A stretch of DNA of 64,000 nt from Crocodylus rhombifer (GCA_038503035.1 JAVSML010024359.1:434001-498000), one strand, 5' to 3'; counted from the first letter of the stretch, positions 54,601 to 62,408 are shown. A program made the numbers and translations. Notes: generated by a model from the sequence alone, not told the origin.

Positions 54601-57600
54601 GCACTTGTATAAATATGAATTACCAGTATACTATTGGACTCCTCTAATTTAAATTAACTATTTAGAGCTGCTAAGAATGAATACATTACTTGATTGTAAA
54701 ATGGTTGGACAACTTCTAGTTTGTGTTTCCCTCTGATTCTTAGTCATTATGGTGTTGGAAAAGACAGAAAAGGCTGAAAAATTCCTATAGATATGTAATA
54801 AATCCACCTTAGTTATATGTACAGCATCTAGGTATTTTATGTAGGTTTAACTATTTCCTAGACATTTAATTTCAGTAAGAAAGGCAAGTACCCAGCACAA
54901 TTAAATAGCTAAAAATGTTTCATCTCACAAACAACAATGTTGCTCTTTGTCTGGAGGGTAGAAATACTTTTTTTTTAATTGTATTTTTCTAATAAGTTGT
55001 ATTGAGTCCCAGATTCTATGAGTAGACCAAGTTTTGTCCTCTTCCTGCATATATTCAGGGGCCTTTTGTTTTATAGCCTTATAAGTAAACTAGAAGCAAC
55101 TTAGAGAGCATAAAGTCTCTCTGCAGTTCCAACTATATATGCAGCTTTCAATTTTTAAACTCTTCCCCCTACCTCAGGAGGACCAGGATGGTAGCCAAGG
55201 TGTGGGCAAGCGCAAGAGGGTGAAACTAAGCAGCACCACCAAAGGTATTTATAAAGTAATGATCTCGGTTTATCATTCTTGCTTTATATTTATTTTAAAG
55301 TATCTAAGAATATTAATTCACTTTTCAAGCACTGGGGGCACTGCATGTGACGTAGACATCAAATATAAGGGAATGAGTACTGACTTGGAAGAACAGCAAG
55401 TGAATGAGTTTTTAACAGCAGCTCATGATGGAGCTAGTGCCACCAACTCAGTATTTAGGGCTTATGGATTATGTTTTGACCTTCCTTTTGCTAGGGAGCT
55501 TGTAACTAAATATTCCGTTGTCACTGTGTAGATGACACATTTTAAAAATAGAAAACATTTAAAAACAAAGCTGAAGTCTTGTTTGTTCCTAACAGCTTCT
55601 TCCTTCAAATGAGTGTGCAGTGTGAATGATGTTTGGGTCAGATAAGAGTGGTTCCCCTCTGATCTTTTTTGGTCTTACCTAAATGGTTACTCTACTGACA
55701 TTTTAATTAAGAAAAGAGAGATCTGTAGAAGAAGGAACTCAAATGAATTCTCGTTTGAAACTCCATACAATAGGCTTAAATTATTCACCTCTGTGGGGTG
55801 AATCTTGCAATCCTTAGACTTAAGCAACTTTTCCCTTGAGGTCAGTGAAAGTGCTTCAGGACTTTCTCATGTCTTTGGAGGTAGGAGGGCATCTATTTCT
55901 TACACATTTCATTGAGAAGTCATTTATGTTGAAAAGGTGCTACTGACAATGGTTAATGACCAGCATAGGATCTGATATTCTAAGTAGCCAAATAACTGCC
56001 TTTCTTTAAAATTAGTGTGGCATGATGCTTATGATTATGGGAGAATGGAAAGCTAGTGTGAAAGAGACCAGCTGTCAGTAGTCAGCAGGGTTCAAGAACA
56101 GAACACTTGTTGGAAAGCTGAAAGAAAGGCAGGAACAAGATTCTGGAAAGAGTTGAAAGTGAGGATTTAGATTTTGAATTTGAGATGCAAAGCTACATCT
56201 TTGAAGGACTACGATGGTTGTAGGAGAGGAAGATTGATTCTTTTGAGAATTTCAGACAGTCTGGAGAGCCAAGAGACTGGGAAGGCAGAGCAAAGGGATC
56301 TGGAGTTTCAGCAGTGGTACAGTAAGGATAGAAATGCTGGAGAAAAATAAATGATAGTTTTCAAGGGCTTGGAGGTATATATATATATATACATTCACAA
56401 ATGTAGGAAGAGGACAGATAAAGTCATTGAGGATGACTTTAAAGTTGCTCTCCCGAGACAGAAGACAGTGGATTTGCCAATGGTGATGTGGAAGCAGCAC
56501 AATTTTAGAAAACAAGAGAATGAGGATGGAGTTTTCGAGGAAAGAGAAAGTAAATTTTACTTATTTTAATTTGAGAAAATTGATGGACCTCTGCAAAAAA
56601 AAAAAAAAAAAAAAAAGTAAGACAGCTGACCCTAGAATGATAGCACCTTCCCTAATAGCAGTGAATTGGTACAGGGCAGTAGGAAACTTTGGTCCAGAGG
56701 CTGCCAGATCTCTGAATGGACATCACTAGAGGCAGAGGCATTTCAGCAAAATGATTCTTTAATTAAACCTTTCATTTCCACCCAGGATTGTAGTCTTCCC
56801 CCTCTGAGGCATCCCAACACGGACTGTGCTGATGATGTTGATAGCTCCTAATATCAGCCCCAGAGGAGGGAGTCTGCCAGTGGGGGAAAGGTAAGTCTCT
56901 GTTTTTATTAAATATTAAATAGTTTTCTGAAGTTTTCAGTATTCGTATTTTATGTCCTATATGGTATAAAATAAGAGTATTAAAAGAAAATTTTAGAAAA
57001 CTGAGTATTAAATAAAAACAGATTTACCTTTTCCATAAAAGCAGACTCCCTACTTTCAGCAATCTGGGTATTGTCGTCATGCCAGGCTATGTATTGGTGA
57101 TACCTTGGAGTGCTAAGATTGTCTTAGAAATAATATTTTAAACAGCTGCTACTTTTTATAATGATGGGGAAGATTGAAAGGTCTATTTTAAATGGACTTT
57201 TTGTGCTGAAGTGTCACCCATATGGACATAGATTTGGGTACTAAGCAGCAGGTTGTAATTTTTTTCCCATGTTTTGCTGTTTATAAAACACTTGTCCATC
57301 TAAAAGATCTAATTTCTAAGATAGTTTCAACTCTGCAGGCACCTTTTTGTTTGTCAAAAGAAATTTAACAACATATGACACTTTTCACAAGAGTAGGAGT
57401 GCTAGCCTTGATGTCCTGGACAAATTCCAAGTTGGGTAAGAGCACTCTGCCTACTTAAATTCTCCTGCAGGTATAATTGGATATGGTGTTCTTTTCTCTC
57501 TGTCCTAAAGCTGTTGGATAGAATTGTTACGTGGTGTTAAACTGTCATGTTCCATGTCAGAGGAAGCTGCGTTTCAGCAGTAGATGAAGAATGTGCACCA

Positions 57601-59391
57601 ACAGCATACATTCTTTGTGCCTACACATTGGGACATTTGGAATGTGCGTAAAACCATGATGTCTATTCTGTGGATGGAGGATCAAGTTGGCACCTTTCAT
57701 GAGCAGTCAATTCATACATACAACATTTAAAAAGGGAGAAAGAAGAGAACATAAATGATTTTAGCATGTCTGATGTAGTAAGTGACTTGTAATTTTTTTT
57801 GTGGAATACTTTTAATATAGAAATATTGAGGATCGAGAGAGGTAAAAAAATCCTTGATCTCAACACTTCTAGAATATGCAATAAAACATCTTTTTTCTTT
57901 CTTTGGATTGATAGAGATGCTCATCTTCAAATTGACCCTCGCTTTAAAGTGTTCATATTTTAACAATTCTGAAAATATCTAGTACAACAGGCTAGATTCA
58001 GGTAGTGACCTATCACAGTGGAATCCTGGCCCTGGTAATTCTAGACTTATCTTGAGCTGGAGCACTGTGATGTAAAATGCATCTGCTTTACTGCTTTACT
58101 AATGGGCCTAAAGCCATTCAGTGCAGCCCTCAATTTTTGTAGTGGCTGGCCTTATAGGGGATGGTGCTATGCCAAAAGGTGAACTGATTCAGCATTCCTG
58201 GACAGCCTGTTTGAATGGGGGTGACCTCCTACTGGAATTTTAATTCTGCTCTGACTGGGATAAATCCCAAGGAGGAATGGGGAAAGGGTAGTACTGAAGC
58301 CCTCTCCCTGCCCCGTTAACTCCTACAGGTTCAAGGCAGCAGTTTATTTGCCTAAATTTCTCTATATATGAAGAGTAAACATGGCCTGTTTATCAGGACT
58401 GTTAAGTACCCTGGCTTTGAAGAAGACTAAACATAATATGTGGTCTAATAGAATGGGGTGGGAAAGTAAAATTAATGTGTATTCTGGTCCCTGTTCTACC
58501 ATTACCTTATTGGGTTAATTCTGGGGAACTTGGTTTATTCTTTAGTTTAACCATTTATAGGGCTGAAGTAATTCCTACCACTTCACAGGATTGCTCTTAA
58601 AATTATTTAGCATATAAATTGCTTTGAAGATATAAATTGTGACATGGAGTATTTTTATTTAAAAAGCTTTGAAGCTGGTAAATATATCATATAAATTATT
58701 AATTTTTAAAATCTAGTATAAATGGTAATGTCCAGTGTATAGGAGGTCAGATTTTGCCACACCTATGTTGAACATGCAATCAGTAACCTCACTGAATTCA
58801 AAGGCAAAATTCTGAATTTCATTTGAAACTAGTGGAGCTGTGATAGTTAAGTACACTTCCTCTGAGCCACAAGGCTGAGTACTACATGAAGATCTGGTCC
58901 AATGCATGTATTTTTTGAGTAAGTCATTATTTAGTGTAAGCCTGGCAAATTGGATCCTATGCAAGAGCCTGATTTTGCAGCTGAAAGCTGTCTGATGACT
59001 TTGGGATTATGTACACGAACTATTATAGGCTTGGGAACTAAACAGTACTGACCATATTTATTTTTTCCCCAGGAGTTTATAAATACTATTATCAGTATCT
59101 GCAGGATGTAGCATTAAGGTATTTCTGATTCTTAGATTTTTCTAATCCAATAGGTTACAGAGGATAGAAGCATCACGTTTTTTAATATTCCAGTGAAACC
59201 TAAAATCATTCTGACATTTTTACTCCCTCCCCCATCTCCTTTCTCCACATTTTTGTGCAGATCAGTCCATTATGGATGTTTTGAAGCATAAATGTTTTCT
59301 AGAGGAATTATTATTTTGGACGATAAAATATGAATTTCCACAGAAGATGGTAACCTTCTTACTCAACATGCTACCAGATCAAGATTATAAG
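15161..59391 (+). CDS. UBR3: UBR3, E3 ubiquitin-protein ligase, exons 1-7 (3' part outside window)
   Basis: UBR3 is a large (about 1,880 residues in mammals) E3 ligase of the UBR-box family; unlike UBR1/UBR2 it is not reported to bind canonical N-degrons. Seven exons give 389 residues in frame: 15161-15636, 41430-41569, 43021-43179, 48036-48179, 48855-48904, 55178-55244, 59261-59391. Residues 1-66 are Ala/Gly-rich and variable; the Cys/His-rich UBR box runs from about residue 97 (CGLVW) to FCKRHR encoded by exon 2. Later exons carry the conserved [32 protein letters not shown] and [18 protein letters not shown] blocks. The ATG has A at -3 and G at +4, a strong start context. Intron 1 is 25.8 kb. 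The downstream RING domain is beyond the window. No break is seen in the exons present. Confidence 0.96.
15637..18278 (+). other. UBR3 intron 1, start
   Basis: The first 320 bp are the tail of the CpG island. From about 16.3 kb the sequence is AT-rich and I see no gene, RNA or clear repeat, apart from a C-run at about 17562-17575. Confidence 0.7.
18279..18536. mobile_element. hAT-like MITE with perfect 8-bp duplication
   Basis: ATCTAAAT is repeated at 18271-18278 and 18537-18544. The left end is CAGTGGTTCTTGATTTTTT; the right end is worn (ends CAGGCACCCTT). It shares CAAGGCACCCCTCGG-type interior with other chicken-like and reptile hAT MITEs as far as I recall. Confidence 0.8.
18545..20297 (+). 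other. Intron 1, no gene seen
   Basis: Unique-looking AT-rich intron. The only pattern noted is a short GA-rich run (about 19919-19942, GAGACAGAGAGAGACAGAG). Confidence 0.65.
20298..20481. mobile_element. hAT-like MITE, 184 bp
   Basis: The termini CAGTGGTTCTGAAC and (inward) CAGAGGTTCCCAACCC are flanked by GTATAGGC and GTACAGGC, 7 of 8 identical. The interior holds a palindromic block (ACCAGCATACTG / CAGTATGCTGGT). Confidence 0.85.
21451..21590 (+). mobile_element. hAT-like fragment, one end
   Basis: CAGGGGTTCTCAATCCCTTGG after CTTTAAAG is a typical left end. The GC-rich body stops near 21590 and no right terminus is recognised. Confidence 0.5.
21600..22517 (+). other. Intron 1, no gene seen
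   Basis: AT-rich intron without recognisable features; short frames here have no family resemblance. Confidence 0.6.
22518..23034 (-). mobile_element. CR1 LINE fragment, antisense
   Basis: It begins with TCATAGACATTAGGGCTGGAAGGGACC, the inverted CR1 3' end, and on the minus strand encodes [20 protein letters not shown] and similar CR1 reverse-transcriptase C-terminal pieces. It is 5'-truncated. Confidence 0.9.
23122..24496. mobile_element. Non-autonomous hAT element, 1.4 kb, left tip degraded
   Basis: The right end reads inward CAGAGGTGGGCAATTATTTCAGC. The left side starts at GGGCCCATGGGCCGTATTCGG, which in relatives follows a 20-bp terminus. The interior repeats GTGCCATTGGGCTGGGC-type GC-rich motifs; no transposase. 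Confidence 0.7.
24847..25078 (+). mobile_element. hAT-like fragment
   Basis: CAGTGGTAGTCAATCTTGTAG is a left terminus; a GC-rich body follows up to the LINE remnant. No right terminus is recognised. Confidence 0.5.
25082..25838 (+). pseudogene. Non-LTR retrotransposon ORF2 C-terminus, degenerate
   Basis: Translated pieces read [37 protein letters not shown] and [18 protein letters not shown], followed in another frame by [20 protein letters not shown] and a terminal zinc finger (CNPC, then SHMRHC). This is the end of a LINE reverse-transcriptase ORF of the kind common in fish and reptiles and unlike the CR1 copies here. At least one frameshift lies between 25420 and 25491. An A-rich tail (25809-25838) closes the element. 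Confidence 0.75.
25839..28040 (+). other. Intron 1, no gene seen
   Basis: AT-rich intron, no recognisable gene, RNA or repeat. Confidence 0.6.
28042..28165. repeat. Palindromic TTTAAATC-rich repeat
   Basis: GATTTAAATCATATCAGTTTAAATCATGATTTAAAGCACGATTTAAACC is built from alternating direct and inverted GATTTAAA motifs, followed by a doubled CAGGAAGCCTCA. I recall similar units in reptile genomes; family unknown. Confidence 0.6.
28318..28720. repeat. Unclassified interspersed repeat
   Basis: It begins GGCCTGTGCGAAATGGCTAG with TTCGGATTCAGATTTGG and has a GC-rich centre. The start resembles 51690-52320 (GGCTGTGTGAAATTTTG), suggesting one family. Confidence 0.45.
28740..30832 (+). other. Intron 1, no gene seen
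   Basis: AT-rich intron with no recognisable feature. Confidence 0.6.
30833..31520 (+). repeat. Inverted duplication, copy A
   Basis: The whole segment recurs inverted at 36352-37076 at about 97% identity by eye. It contains 200 bp of non-repeat flank (30833-31033), the inverted 3' part of an older CR1 (31034-about 31205) and the 3' end of a younger sense CR1 (about 31206-31520). Copy A lacks about 35 bp near the younger CR1 end that copy B keeps. Confidence 0.85.
31034..32560 (-). mobile_element. Older CR1 LINE, antisense, twice interrupted
   Basis: The pieces 31034-31205 (starts GGTTGGATGGGACCTCAGGAGG), 31525-31636 (TTTTTCCTAATATTTTAG, TATGTCACTACTGAGAACAG) and 32426-32560 (AAATAAGCCCAGCTCCTTTAG) read as one CR1 3' region in antisense. 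It is split by a younger CR1 and by the hAT at 31637. Confidence 0.75.
31637..32425. mobile_element. Non-autonomous hAT element inside the older CR1
   Basis: The left end is CAGGGGTGGGCACAATATGGCC. CR1 sequence resumes after about 32425. The interior is the GC-rich family body. The right terminus is worn and no clean duplication is seen. Confidence 0.65.
32561..34915 (+). other. Intron 1, no gene seen
   Basis: AT-rich intron; nothing recognised on either strand. Confidence 0.6.
34916..35424 (-). mobile_element. CR1 LINE fragment, antisense
   Basis: It starts TTCATAGTTTCTAGGGTTGGAAGGG (inverted 3' end). The minus strand reads [20 protein letters not shown] and [19 protein letters not shown], the CR1 C-terminal region, with few changes from the typical sequence, so it is fairly young. 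Confidence 0.9.
35430..36350 (+). other. Intron 1; one B-box-like motif
   Basis: GAGTTCAAATCCTGGCTC (about 35673) resembles a pol III B box, perhaps from an old MIR-type SINE. No A box at the right distance is convincing. Otherwise nothing. Confidence 0.4.
36352..37076 (-). repeat. Inverted duplication, copy B
   Basis: Reverse complement of 30833-31520. Its left edge is exactly a CR1 3' end (TCATAGTTTCTAGGGTTTGAAGGG) and its right edge is an arbitrary point in the flank of copy A (CTATTCAAGG). The older CR1 is not continued beyond the younger one here, unlike in copy A, so this copy is the derived one. Confidence 0.85.
37255..37968 (+). mobile_element. CR1 LINE, 3' 0.7 kb, sense
   Basis: The translated stretches [50 protein letters not shown] and [18 protein letters not shown] are CR1 reverse transcriptase with frame changes. 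It ends at CGGACTTGATGACCTGCTTC, just before the AT-rich join to the next MITE. Confidence 0.88.
38014..38415. mobile_element. Tc1/mariner-like MITE with GC-rich tandem core
   Basis: The termini CCGTATTTTTCGGACCATAAG and its inverse (about 28 bp) are flanked by TA on both sides (38012-38013 and 38416-38417). The core is over 65% GC and has a 78-bp unit repeated (38101-38178 and 38179-about 38250). Elements with this terminus are widespread in vertebrates. Confidence 0.85.
38470..38781 (+). mobile_element. Old CR1/L3-like fragment (uncertain)
   Basis: Translated pieces such as [23 protein letters not shown] order ([37 protein letters not shown]) resemble a diverged CR1 C-terminus. Weak. Confidence 0.4.
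38782..39017. mobile_element. hAT-like MITE, 236 bp
   Basis: It starts CAGCAGTTAGTAACATTC and its right end reads inward CAGGGATGAGCAACGTACGG. The flanks CAGTAGAT and CATTAGAT match at 7 of 8. Confidence 0.75.
39135..39353. mobile_element. GC-rich MITE with GCCGT-CCT termini
   Basis: CAGGGCCGTTCCTGGGGG at the left and the inverse of TAAGAGCCGTCCCTAAGG at the right form imperfect inverted ends around a GC-rich core. Superfamily not assigned. Confidence 0.5.
39594..40798 (+). mobile_element. Possible solo LTR (low confidence)
   Basis: The interval begins TGTGA and ends TCACA, has GATCAATAAAGCTATCC (about 40396) as a poly(A)-like signal followed by a GT-rich stretch, and a TTTAAAAAAG TATA-like site earlier. 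The flanking 5-mers match only 3 of 5. No retroviral genes are seen. It could instead be ordinary intron. Confidence 0.25.
39764..39792 (+). repeat. (TTTCC)n microsatellite
   Basis: Five to six CTTTC units in tandem inside UBR3 intron 1. Confidence 0.9.
41430..41569 (+). CDS. UBR3: UBR3 exon 2
   Basis: The acceptor GCTTTGTAG and donor GTATGT bound [15 protein letters not shown] through YLREGYNEP. It supplies the last Cys/His ligands of the UBR box. Confidence 0.95.
41570..43020 (+). other. UBR3 intron 2
   Basis: AT-rich except for a GC-rich stretch at about 42360-42720 (with a small hairpin ACCTTCCAGGTGTGACCCTGGAAGAT) that is probably an unclassified repeat. No gene. Confidence 0.5.
43021..43179 (+). 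CDS. UBR3: UBR3 exon 3
   Basis: The acceptor TTTTTCAG and donor GTGAGT bound [12 protein letters not shown] through [10 protein letters not shown]. The Tigger element begins 16 bp after the exon. Confidence 0.95.
43195..45691 (+). mobile_element. Tigger (pogo-type) DNA transposon, full length, inactive
   Basis: Both termini read CAGGCAGTCCTCA inward, and TA flanks each side (43193-43194 and 45692-45693), the pogo/Tc1-mariner target. The length is 2,497 bp, close to the size of mammalian Tigger1. It contains one decayed transposase in the same direction as UBR3. The left end lies at position +16 of UBR3 intron 3. Confidence 0.93.
43720..45429 (+). pseudogene. Tigger/TIGD-type transposase pseudogene
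   Basis: The helix-turn-helix part (43720-44000; [18 protein letters not shown], then GRALDIP followed by a stop) is broken by stops and a frameshift. The open frame 44013-45197 holds the DDE region: [21 protein letters not shown] with the second Asp, and [13 protein letters not shown] with the third. The first Asp site reads N-V-N-E in a neighbouring frame, so the expected catalytic Asp is replaced by Asn and two small frameshifts surround it. The C-terminus continues in another frame (45172-45429) after an extra base near 45175, where a 24-bp unit (GAAGCTGCCATGTCCCTGT) is duplicated. The element cannot make an active enzyme. Confidence 0.9.
45694..48035 (+). other. UBR3 intron 3, remainder
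   Basis: Contains the hairpins and repeat listed at 47450-47900, a small inverted pair (CCAAAAGCAT 47152-47161 with ATGCTTTTGG 47186-47195) and a (TG)n run at about 47982-48003. No gene. Confidence 0.6.
47450..47900. repeat. Interspersed repeat with two nested hairpins
   Basis: The part CAATCAGCTGATTGTCAG (about 47661) recurs near 63878 and 63953, so it belongs to a dispersed family. At 47779-47823 GTCATAAAAATGGTTCACA faces TGTGGAACATTTTTATGAC with a 5-7-base loop; at 47832-47870 CATTTATGC faces GCATAAATG. Confidence 0.55.
48036..48179 (+). CDS. UBR3: UBR3 exon 4
   Basis: The acceptor TTCAAG has a poor pyrimidine tract (TGTTTTAAATATGTATTCAAG) but the coding match ([16 protein letters not shown] through TSTLAVQ) and phase are exact. 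The donor is GTTTGT. Confidence 0.93.
48855..48904 (+). CDS. UBR3: UBR3 exon 5 (50 bp)
   Basis: It encodes [17 protein letters not shown] between acceptor TTTCAAAAG and donor GTGAGA. Gly/Thr/Ser-rich and probably disordered; placed by phase and by the acidic SSDE that joins exon 6. Confidence 0.85.
48905..50902 (+). other. UBR3 intron 5, first part
   Basis: AT-rich; a (TA)n/T-run microsatellite lies at 49142-49183. No gene or clear element. Confidence 0.65.
50903..51685 (-). mobile_element. CR1/L3-type LINE, antisense
   Basis: It starts GAACATAAAAAGTGCCACACTGCATCAGACC, the common inverted end of this LINE group, and continues through ...CATGATTTTATAGACCTCTGTCATATCC and TTTTTGTTGCCCTTCTC. 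The minus strand reads [20 protein letters not shown]. Many changes make it old. Confidence 0.82.
51690..52320. repeat. Unclassified repeat with TTCGAAA-rich start
   Basis: The first 140 bp are built from TTTCGA/TCGAAA motifs in both orientations (TTTCGATGC, AGCTCGAAACAG, CTTCGAAATAGCTTCGAAACG), followed by a GC-rich body ending near CATGCGGGGGCCTTCCCC. Start similar to 28318. Confidence 0.45.
52815..53635. mobile_element. hAT-like element with foldback interior
   Basis: The left end is CAGGGGTAGGTAATGTTTTTTGG. The GC-rich interior contains long palindromes (next entry). The right terminus is not recognised; the element may run into the small MITE after 53680. Confidence 0.5.
53350..53633. 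repeat. Long inverted repeat, about 120-bp arms
   Basis: 53350-53470 pairs with 53512-53633 across a loop of about 41 nt. Shared blocks include CAGCTGCAGCAAGCAGCAGG, GGCTGCAAACAGCTG and CCATGCTGG-GGCAACTGC. Identity about 85% by eye. A smaller perfect 17-bp pair (GCCTGGGCTGCTCCCAG, 53077-53093 with 53127-53143) lies upstream. Confidence 0.85.
53690..53785. repeat. Short palindromic MITE
   Basis: CATTTATACAAATATATGCGCCAGGTGCTTTT faces AAAAGTGCCTGGTGTTGCAGCGCAAGCATGTGTACAAATG, centred on TTTTAAAA. The fold covers the entire unit. Confidence 0.7.
53800..55177 (+). other. UBR3 intron 5, last part
   Basis: AT-rich, nothing recognised. Confidence 0.6.
55178..55244 (+). CDS. UBR3: UBR3 exon 6 (67 bp)
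   Basis: It encodes [20 protein letters not shown], a basic KRKR stretch that could act as a nuclear localisation signal. The acceptor is CCTACCTCAG and the donor GTATTT. The frame stays open for about 95 codons into the intron, which I treat as chance. Confidence 0.92.
56597..56618 (+). repeat. Poly(A) run, about 22 bases
   Basis: A-homopolymer after CTCTGC in UBR3 intron 6. No retroposed gene is recognisable upstream of it. Confidence 0.85.
56868..57050. mobile_element. Foldback MITE with about 60-bp arms
   Basis: GGGAGTCTGC ... AAAGGTAAGTCTCTGTTTTTATT at the left faces its inverse (AATAAAAACAGATTTACCTTTTCC ... GCAGACTCCC) at the right; the centre (GTATTCGTATTTTATG / CATATAAAATAAGAGTATT type) also pairs. 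Target duplication not established. Confidence 0.7.
57053..59260 (+). other. UBR3 intron 6, remainder
   Basis: AT-rich intron, no gene or RNA recognised; exon 7 follows. Confidence 0.6.
59261..59391 (+). CDS. UBR3: UBR3 exon 7
   Basis: The acceptor TTTTTGTGCAG and donor GTATTT bound [11 protein letters not shown] through MLPDQDYK. It ends in phase 0. The next exon was not found before the window end. Confidence 0.95.
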
Positions 59392-59661
59392 GTATTTTTG
59401 CTCCTTTTCTCTACCAACAGCTTTCCTTTTTTTTCATATTTCATATGTATTGTACCTTGTGTCAGACCATATGTGATTAATATATAACTTGTTTTCATAT
59501 AAAGGCCTGTATTTTTAATTGAGTAATTGTACAACTGGGGTGCGCTAACAAATACATGAAGCAAAATGCAGGTAAAACGGATCAGACATAATCAAAGACC
59601 AGGCTGTGCAGTTTTTTTTTCTTTTTTATCTCCTGTCTTGACTCTCAAACGTCATTCAAAT

Positions 59662-59717
59662 CAGAGGTGGCCAGCCTGCAGTATGCCTGCCACAAGTGGC
59701 CCAGGCAACCTGTATGG
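59662..59717 (+). mobile_element. hAT-like fragment
   Basis: CAGAGGTGGCCAGCCTGCAGTATGCC is a left terminus, cut after 56 bp by the next element. Confidence 0.5.
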
Positions 59718-60382
59718 CAGGGGCAGGAAAATACAGCTGGCAAGCTGGATCTGGCCCACCAGGCAATTCTGTCTGGCCCTCAGGGCTCCTCTGCAAGCTG
59801 GCACCTCTGTGCAGGTGGTGGGGCTCTGGTTGCTAAGCATTCAAACTCCCCACCAACCTGCCCCAGCCTGGCCTGACCCACCCAAGCCCCAAGCCCGGGG
59901 GTGCTACACACAAGATGCCTCTGCCTGGCAGAGCTTGTGCCTGGCCACCCCAAGGCTGTTCCCAGCCTCCCTGCCTGTGAGCTTGGGAATGCAGGTGAGG
60001 GCCCCACTGGGTCGGGGCCAGGGACCCCGTTGTGGGAAAGGGAGTGGGAGCGTGGGGAGCTGCACGCTGTGGGGTCAGGCTGGGCTGGCCTCACATGCTG
60101 CAACTATGTGTGGCTGAGGACTTGGACAGAAGCTGTGCCCTATGGGTCTGGATGGGGCTGGCTGCACATCCTGCCATCAGCTGTGGCAAGGGACTTGGGT
60201 GACTCCCAAAAGGAGTACTCCAGGGCAGGGGGAGGGACTTCTGGTGGCAAAGGTCAGAGGGTCAGGGCCAGGACTTCATGTTCCAACAGGGAGCAGGACA
60301 CCAGTCAAGATTGCAGAGCTACCTTGACCATTCACCAAAAGTCGTTAAGCAGCCCTCCAACTGAAATAATTGGCCACCCCTG
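59718..60382. mobile_element. Non-autonomous hAT element, 665 bp
   Basis: It starts CAGGGGCAGGAAAATACAGC; the right end reads inward CAGGGGTGGCCAATTATTTCAG. The flanks CTGTATGG and CTTTATGG match at 7 of 8. GC-rich interior. Confidence 0.8.
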
Positions 60383-60387
60383 CTTTA

Positions 60388-60645
60388 TGGCATGAAGCAG
60401 ACTGGGGAGGGAACAAGCAGCACAGCAGCAGATGGGGCAGGAAGCAGAAAGCAGAACAGCAGATCAGATGGGGAGCATAAGGTGGGAGCAGATAGCAGAG
60501 CAGTAGATCAAGCAGGGGAAATAAAGCAGGAAGCAGAAAGCAAAACAACAGATTGAGCAGGGAGCATAGGGCAAAAAGTAAGAAGTAGAGCAGATCTCAT
60601 GGAGCATAGAGAAGAAAGCAGTAAGCAGAGCAACAGATCTGGTGG
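60388..60645 (+). repeat. Purine-rich minisatellite, unit about 50-60 bp
   Basis: Four to five imperfect copies of a unit like AGCAGATC-GGGGAGCATA-GGAAGCAGAAAGCAGAGCAACAG, starting directly after the hAT right end. Unit borders are blurred by indels. Confidence 0.75.
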
Positions 60646-62150
60646 AGGAATGGAATTGGAGTGGCATTGGAAAGCATGGGGCTAATTTGCAGCTTGCCTA
60701 CCTCAGAGTTTGGCTCAACTGCTTTAGAGGCGGTCTGCAGTAGTAGTTGACTTTGCAAACTGGATTGCATTGATTTCTTAATAAAGATCTTCATCCACAT
60801 AATGTAATTCTTTTGTGACTGACTGACTTGATGGTGATGGCTTTACTTGTGTTGGAAACAGCAGTAATCTCCCCTTGCAGGATGTTAAGTTATAGAAATG
60901 TTGCATTGGTTGTGTCTAATCTCCAGGCTATTTTGGTAGGCCTCCAGCTGCCATCCTACATTGTTTTATACCCTTCTCTGACTTGATGGACTATTTACCT
61001 ATATGCCTTCTTCTGTTCTTAGAACATGGTGACAGGATGTCACCTTCCTGTTCATGTGTTAGTATGTAGCCAGGTTCAGTCCATTTGTGTTTGTGTTCTC
61101 CAGGAGTCAGTGCACCTACACAAGGTACTTTCTTCTAGCTTTTTGCCACACTCTCCTGTTGTGCTTCCAGCTGAAGCTGTATTTAGGTTCTGAATCTCCT
61201 TGTTTAGTGAGAACCAAGAGTACAGGAAGTCTTGAAGTCAGGACCCTAAACATATGAATCTTTTTGAGGGAGTTGTTAAGAGTATGATTTAATGGGAACA
61301 CAACTAAGCTACATGATGTACTGAATTATAACAAGTAACACAAAGACAATTTGTAAAAAAGACAAAAGAAAAGAAAAATAGCAGAAAAGAACCTCTGGTA
61401 GTGTCTGAGACACCTTTCTATACTCTGAGCTGGACTGGATTTCAGCACCAAACTTGGAGTCCCACACTTCATCACCGATGTGGGTGATGGACAAGAGGAT
61501 GCTGAGGACTGTATGACTAAAGCTCCTTGCATGAAGTTGTGTTTCATAGCAGGAACTCTCATATATGACATGGAATCCTGTCTGAGATCTTATAGAGCTG
61601 GGCCTGGAGACCAAGTATCATTACCATTCAGCTTTTTATTTCTGAAAACAATCAAGCTACCAACAACACTGCAGAGGAAACAGCAAGCATCATTGTGTTT
61701 GCCCTCACTGAAGTTAGCAGTATTGCAGGCTGTGAGATTAACTGACATTTATTTTTTCCTTAGAGCTTTATACTACCATTTTGGGTTATGCTCTTTTCTG
61801 GGTGGGGAGGGGAAGAGGGAAGTAACTGTAGCTTTTGCAAAAAGCTGTTTGATAATGAAGGATTGGCTTGCAAAGCTGCAGTTGTCTGTCATCCCTGTCA
61901 AATACAAATATACCAAATACTTCAGTATAAGTCTCTTTATTTCCGACTACCAGTATTTTGGAGCAGAACACTGTTTCATCCATAGTAGTCTGTTAGGAGT
62001 TTTAAAATAGTGCCAGAATACTTAAAATAGTTGGCTGAATGAGCAGGTACGGTAAAATATAGCTCTGAAGGGTAGGTTTCTATACGGCTTTATCAGTTAC
62101 TTCTAGTCTTGGAGTTGTTTCTTCAAAACCACCTGTGACAGGAGTATCAA
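60646..62150 (+). other. UBR3 intron 7, no gene seen
   Basis: Moderately AT-rich. Frames of 100-176 codons around 61309-62010 show no family resemblance and I do not call them. Confidence 0.55.
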
Positions 62151-62408
62151 TATTGGAGCCTTTCTGGGAGTGGCCCCGCCCTCCTGTAATGGGCCAACCG
62201 CCTGCATACTCGCTTGCCATGCCTTGATCTTACTTGATTAGAAGATGGTTGTAATCAGCGGGAGGCTACCCATTTTTCCGCGCCCTGGTGACAGGGGGCA
62301 CTACCTGCGGCTCCTTTTTCCTCCCCTACACCACAGCCCAAGCCTTGCAGATGGAGTTGATGTGGTTTGACCTGGGCCTTGTTATGTTCTGGCCCCTCCT
62401 CTTTACTC

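Noticed and set aside
55245..55531. Open frame continuing UBR3 exon 6 for about 95 codons
   Set aside because: A consensus GT donor and correct phase to exon 7 end the exon at 55244; the extension has no resemblance to UBR3. A retained-intron form is possible but unsupported.
61309..62010. Frames of 101-176 codons on both strands
   Set aside because: No recognisable domains, no splice or start support; treated as chance.
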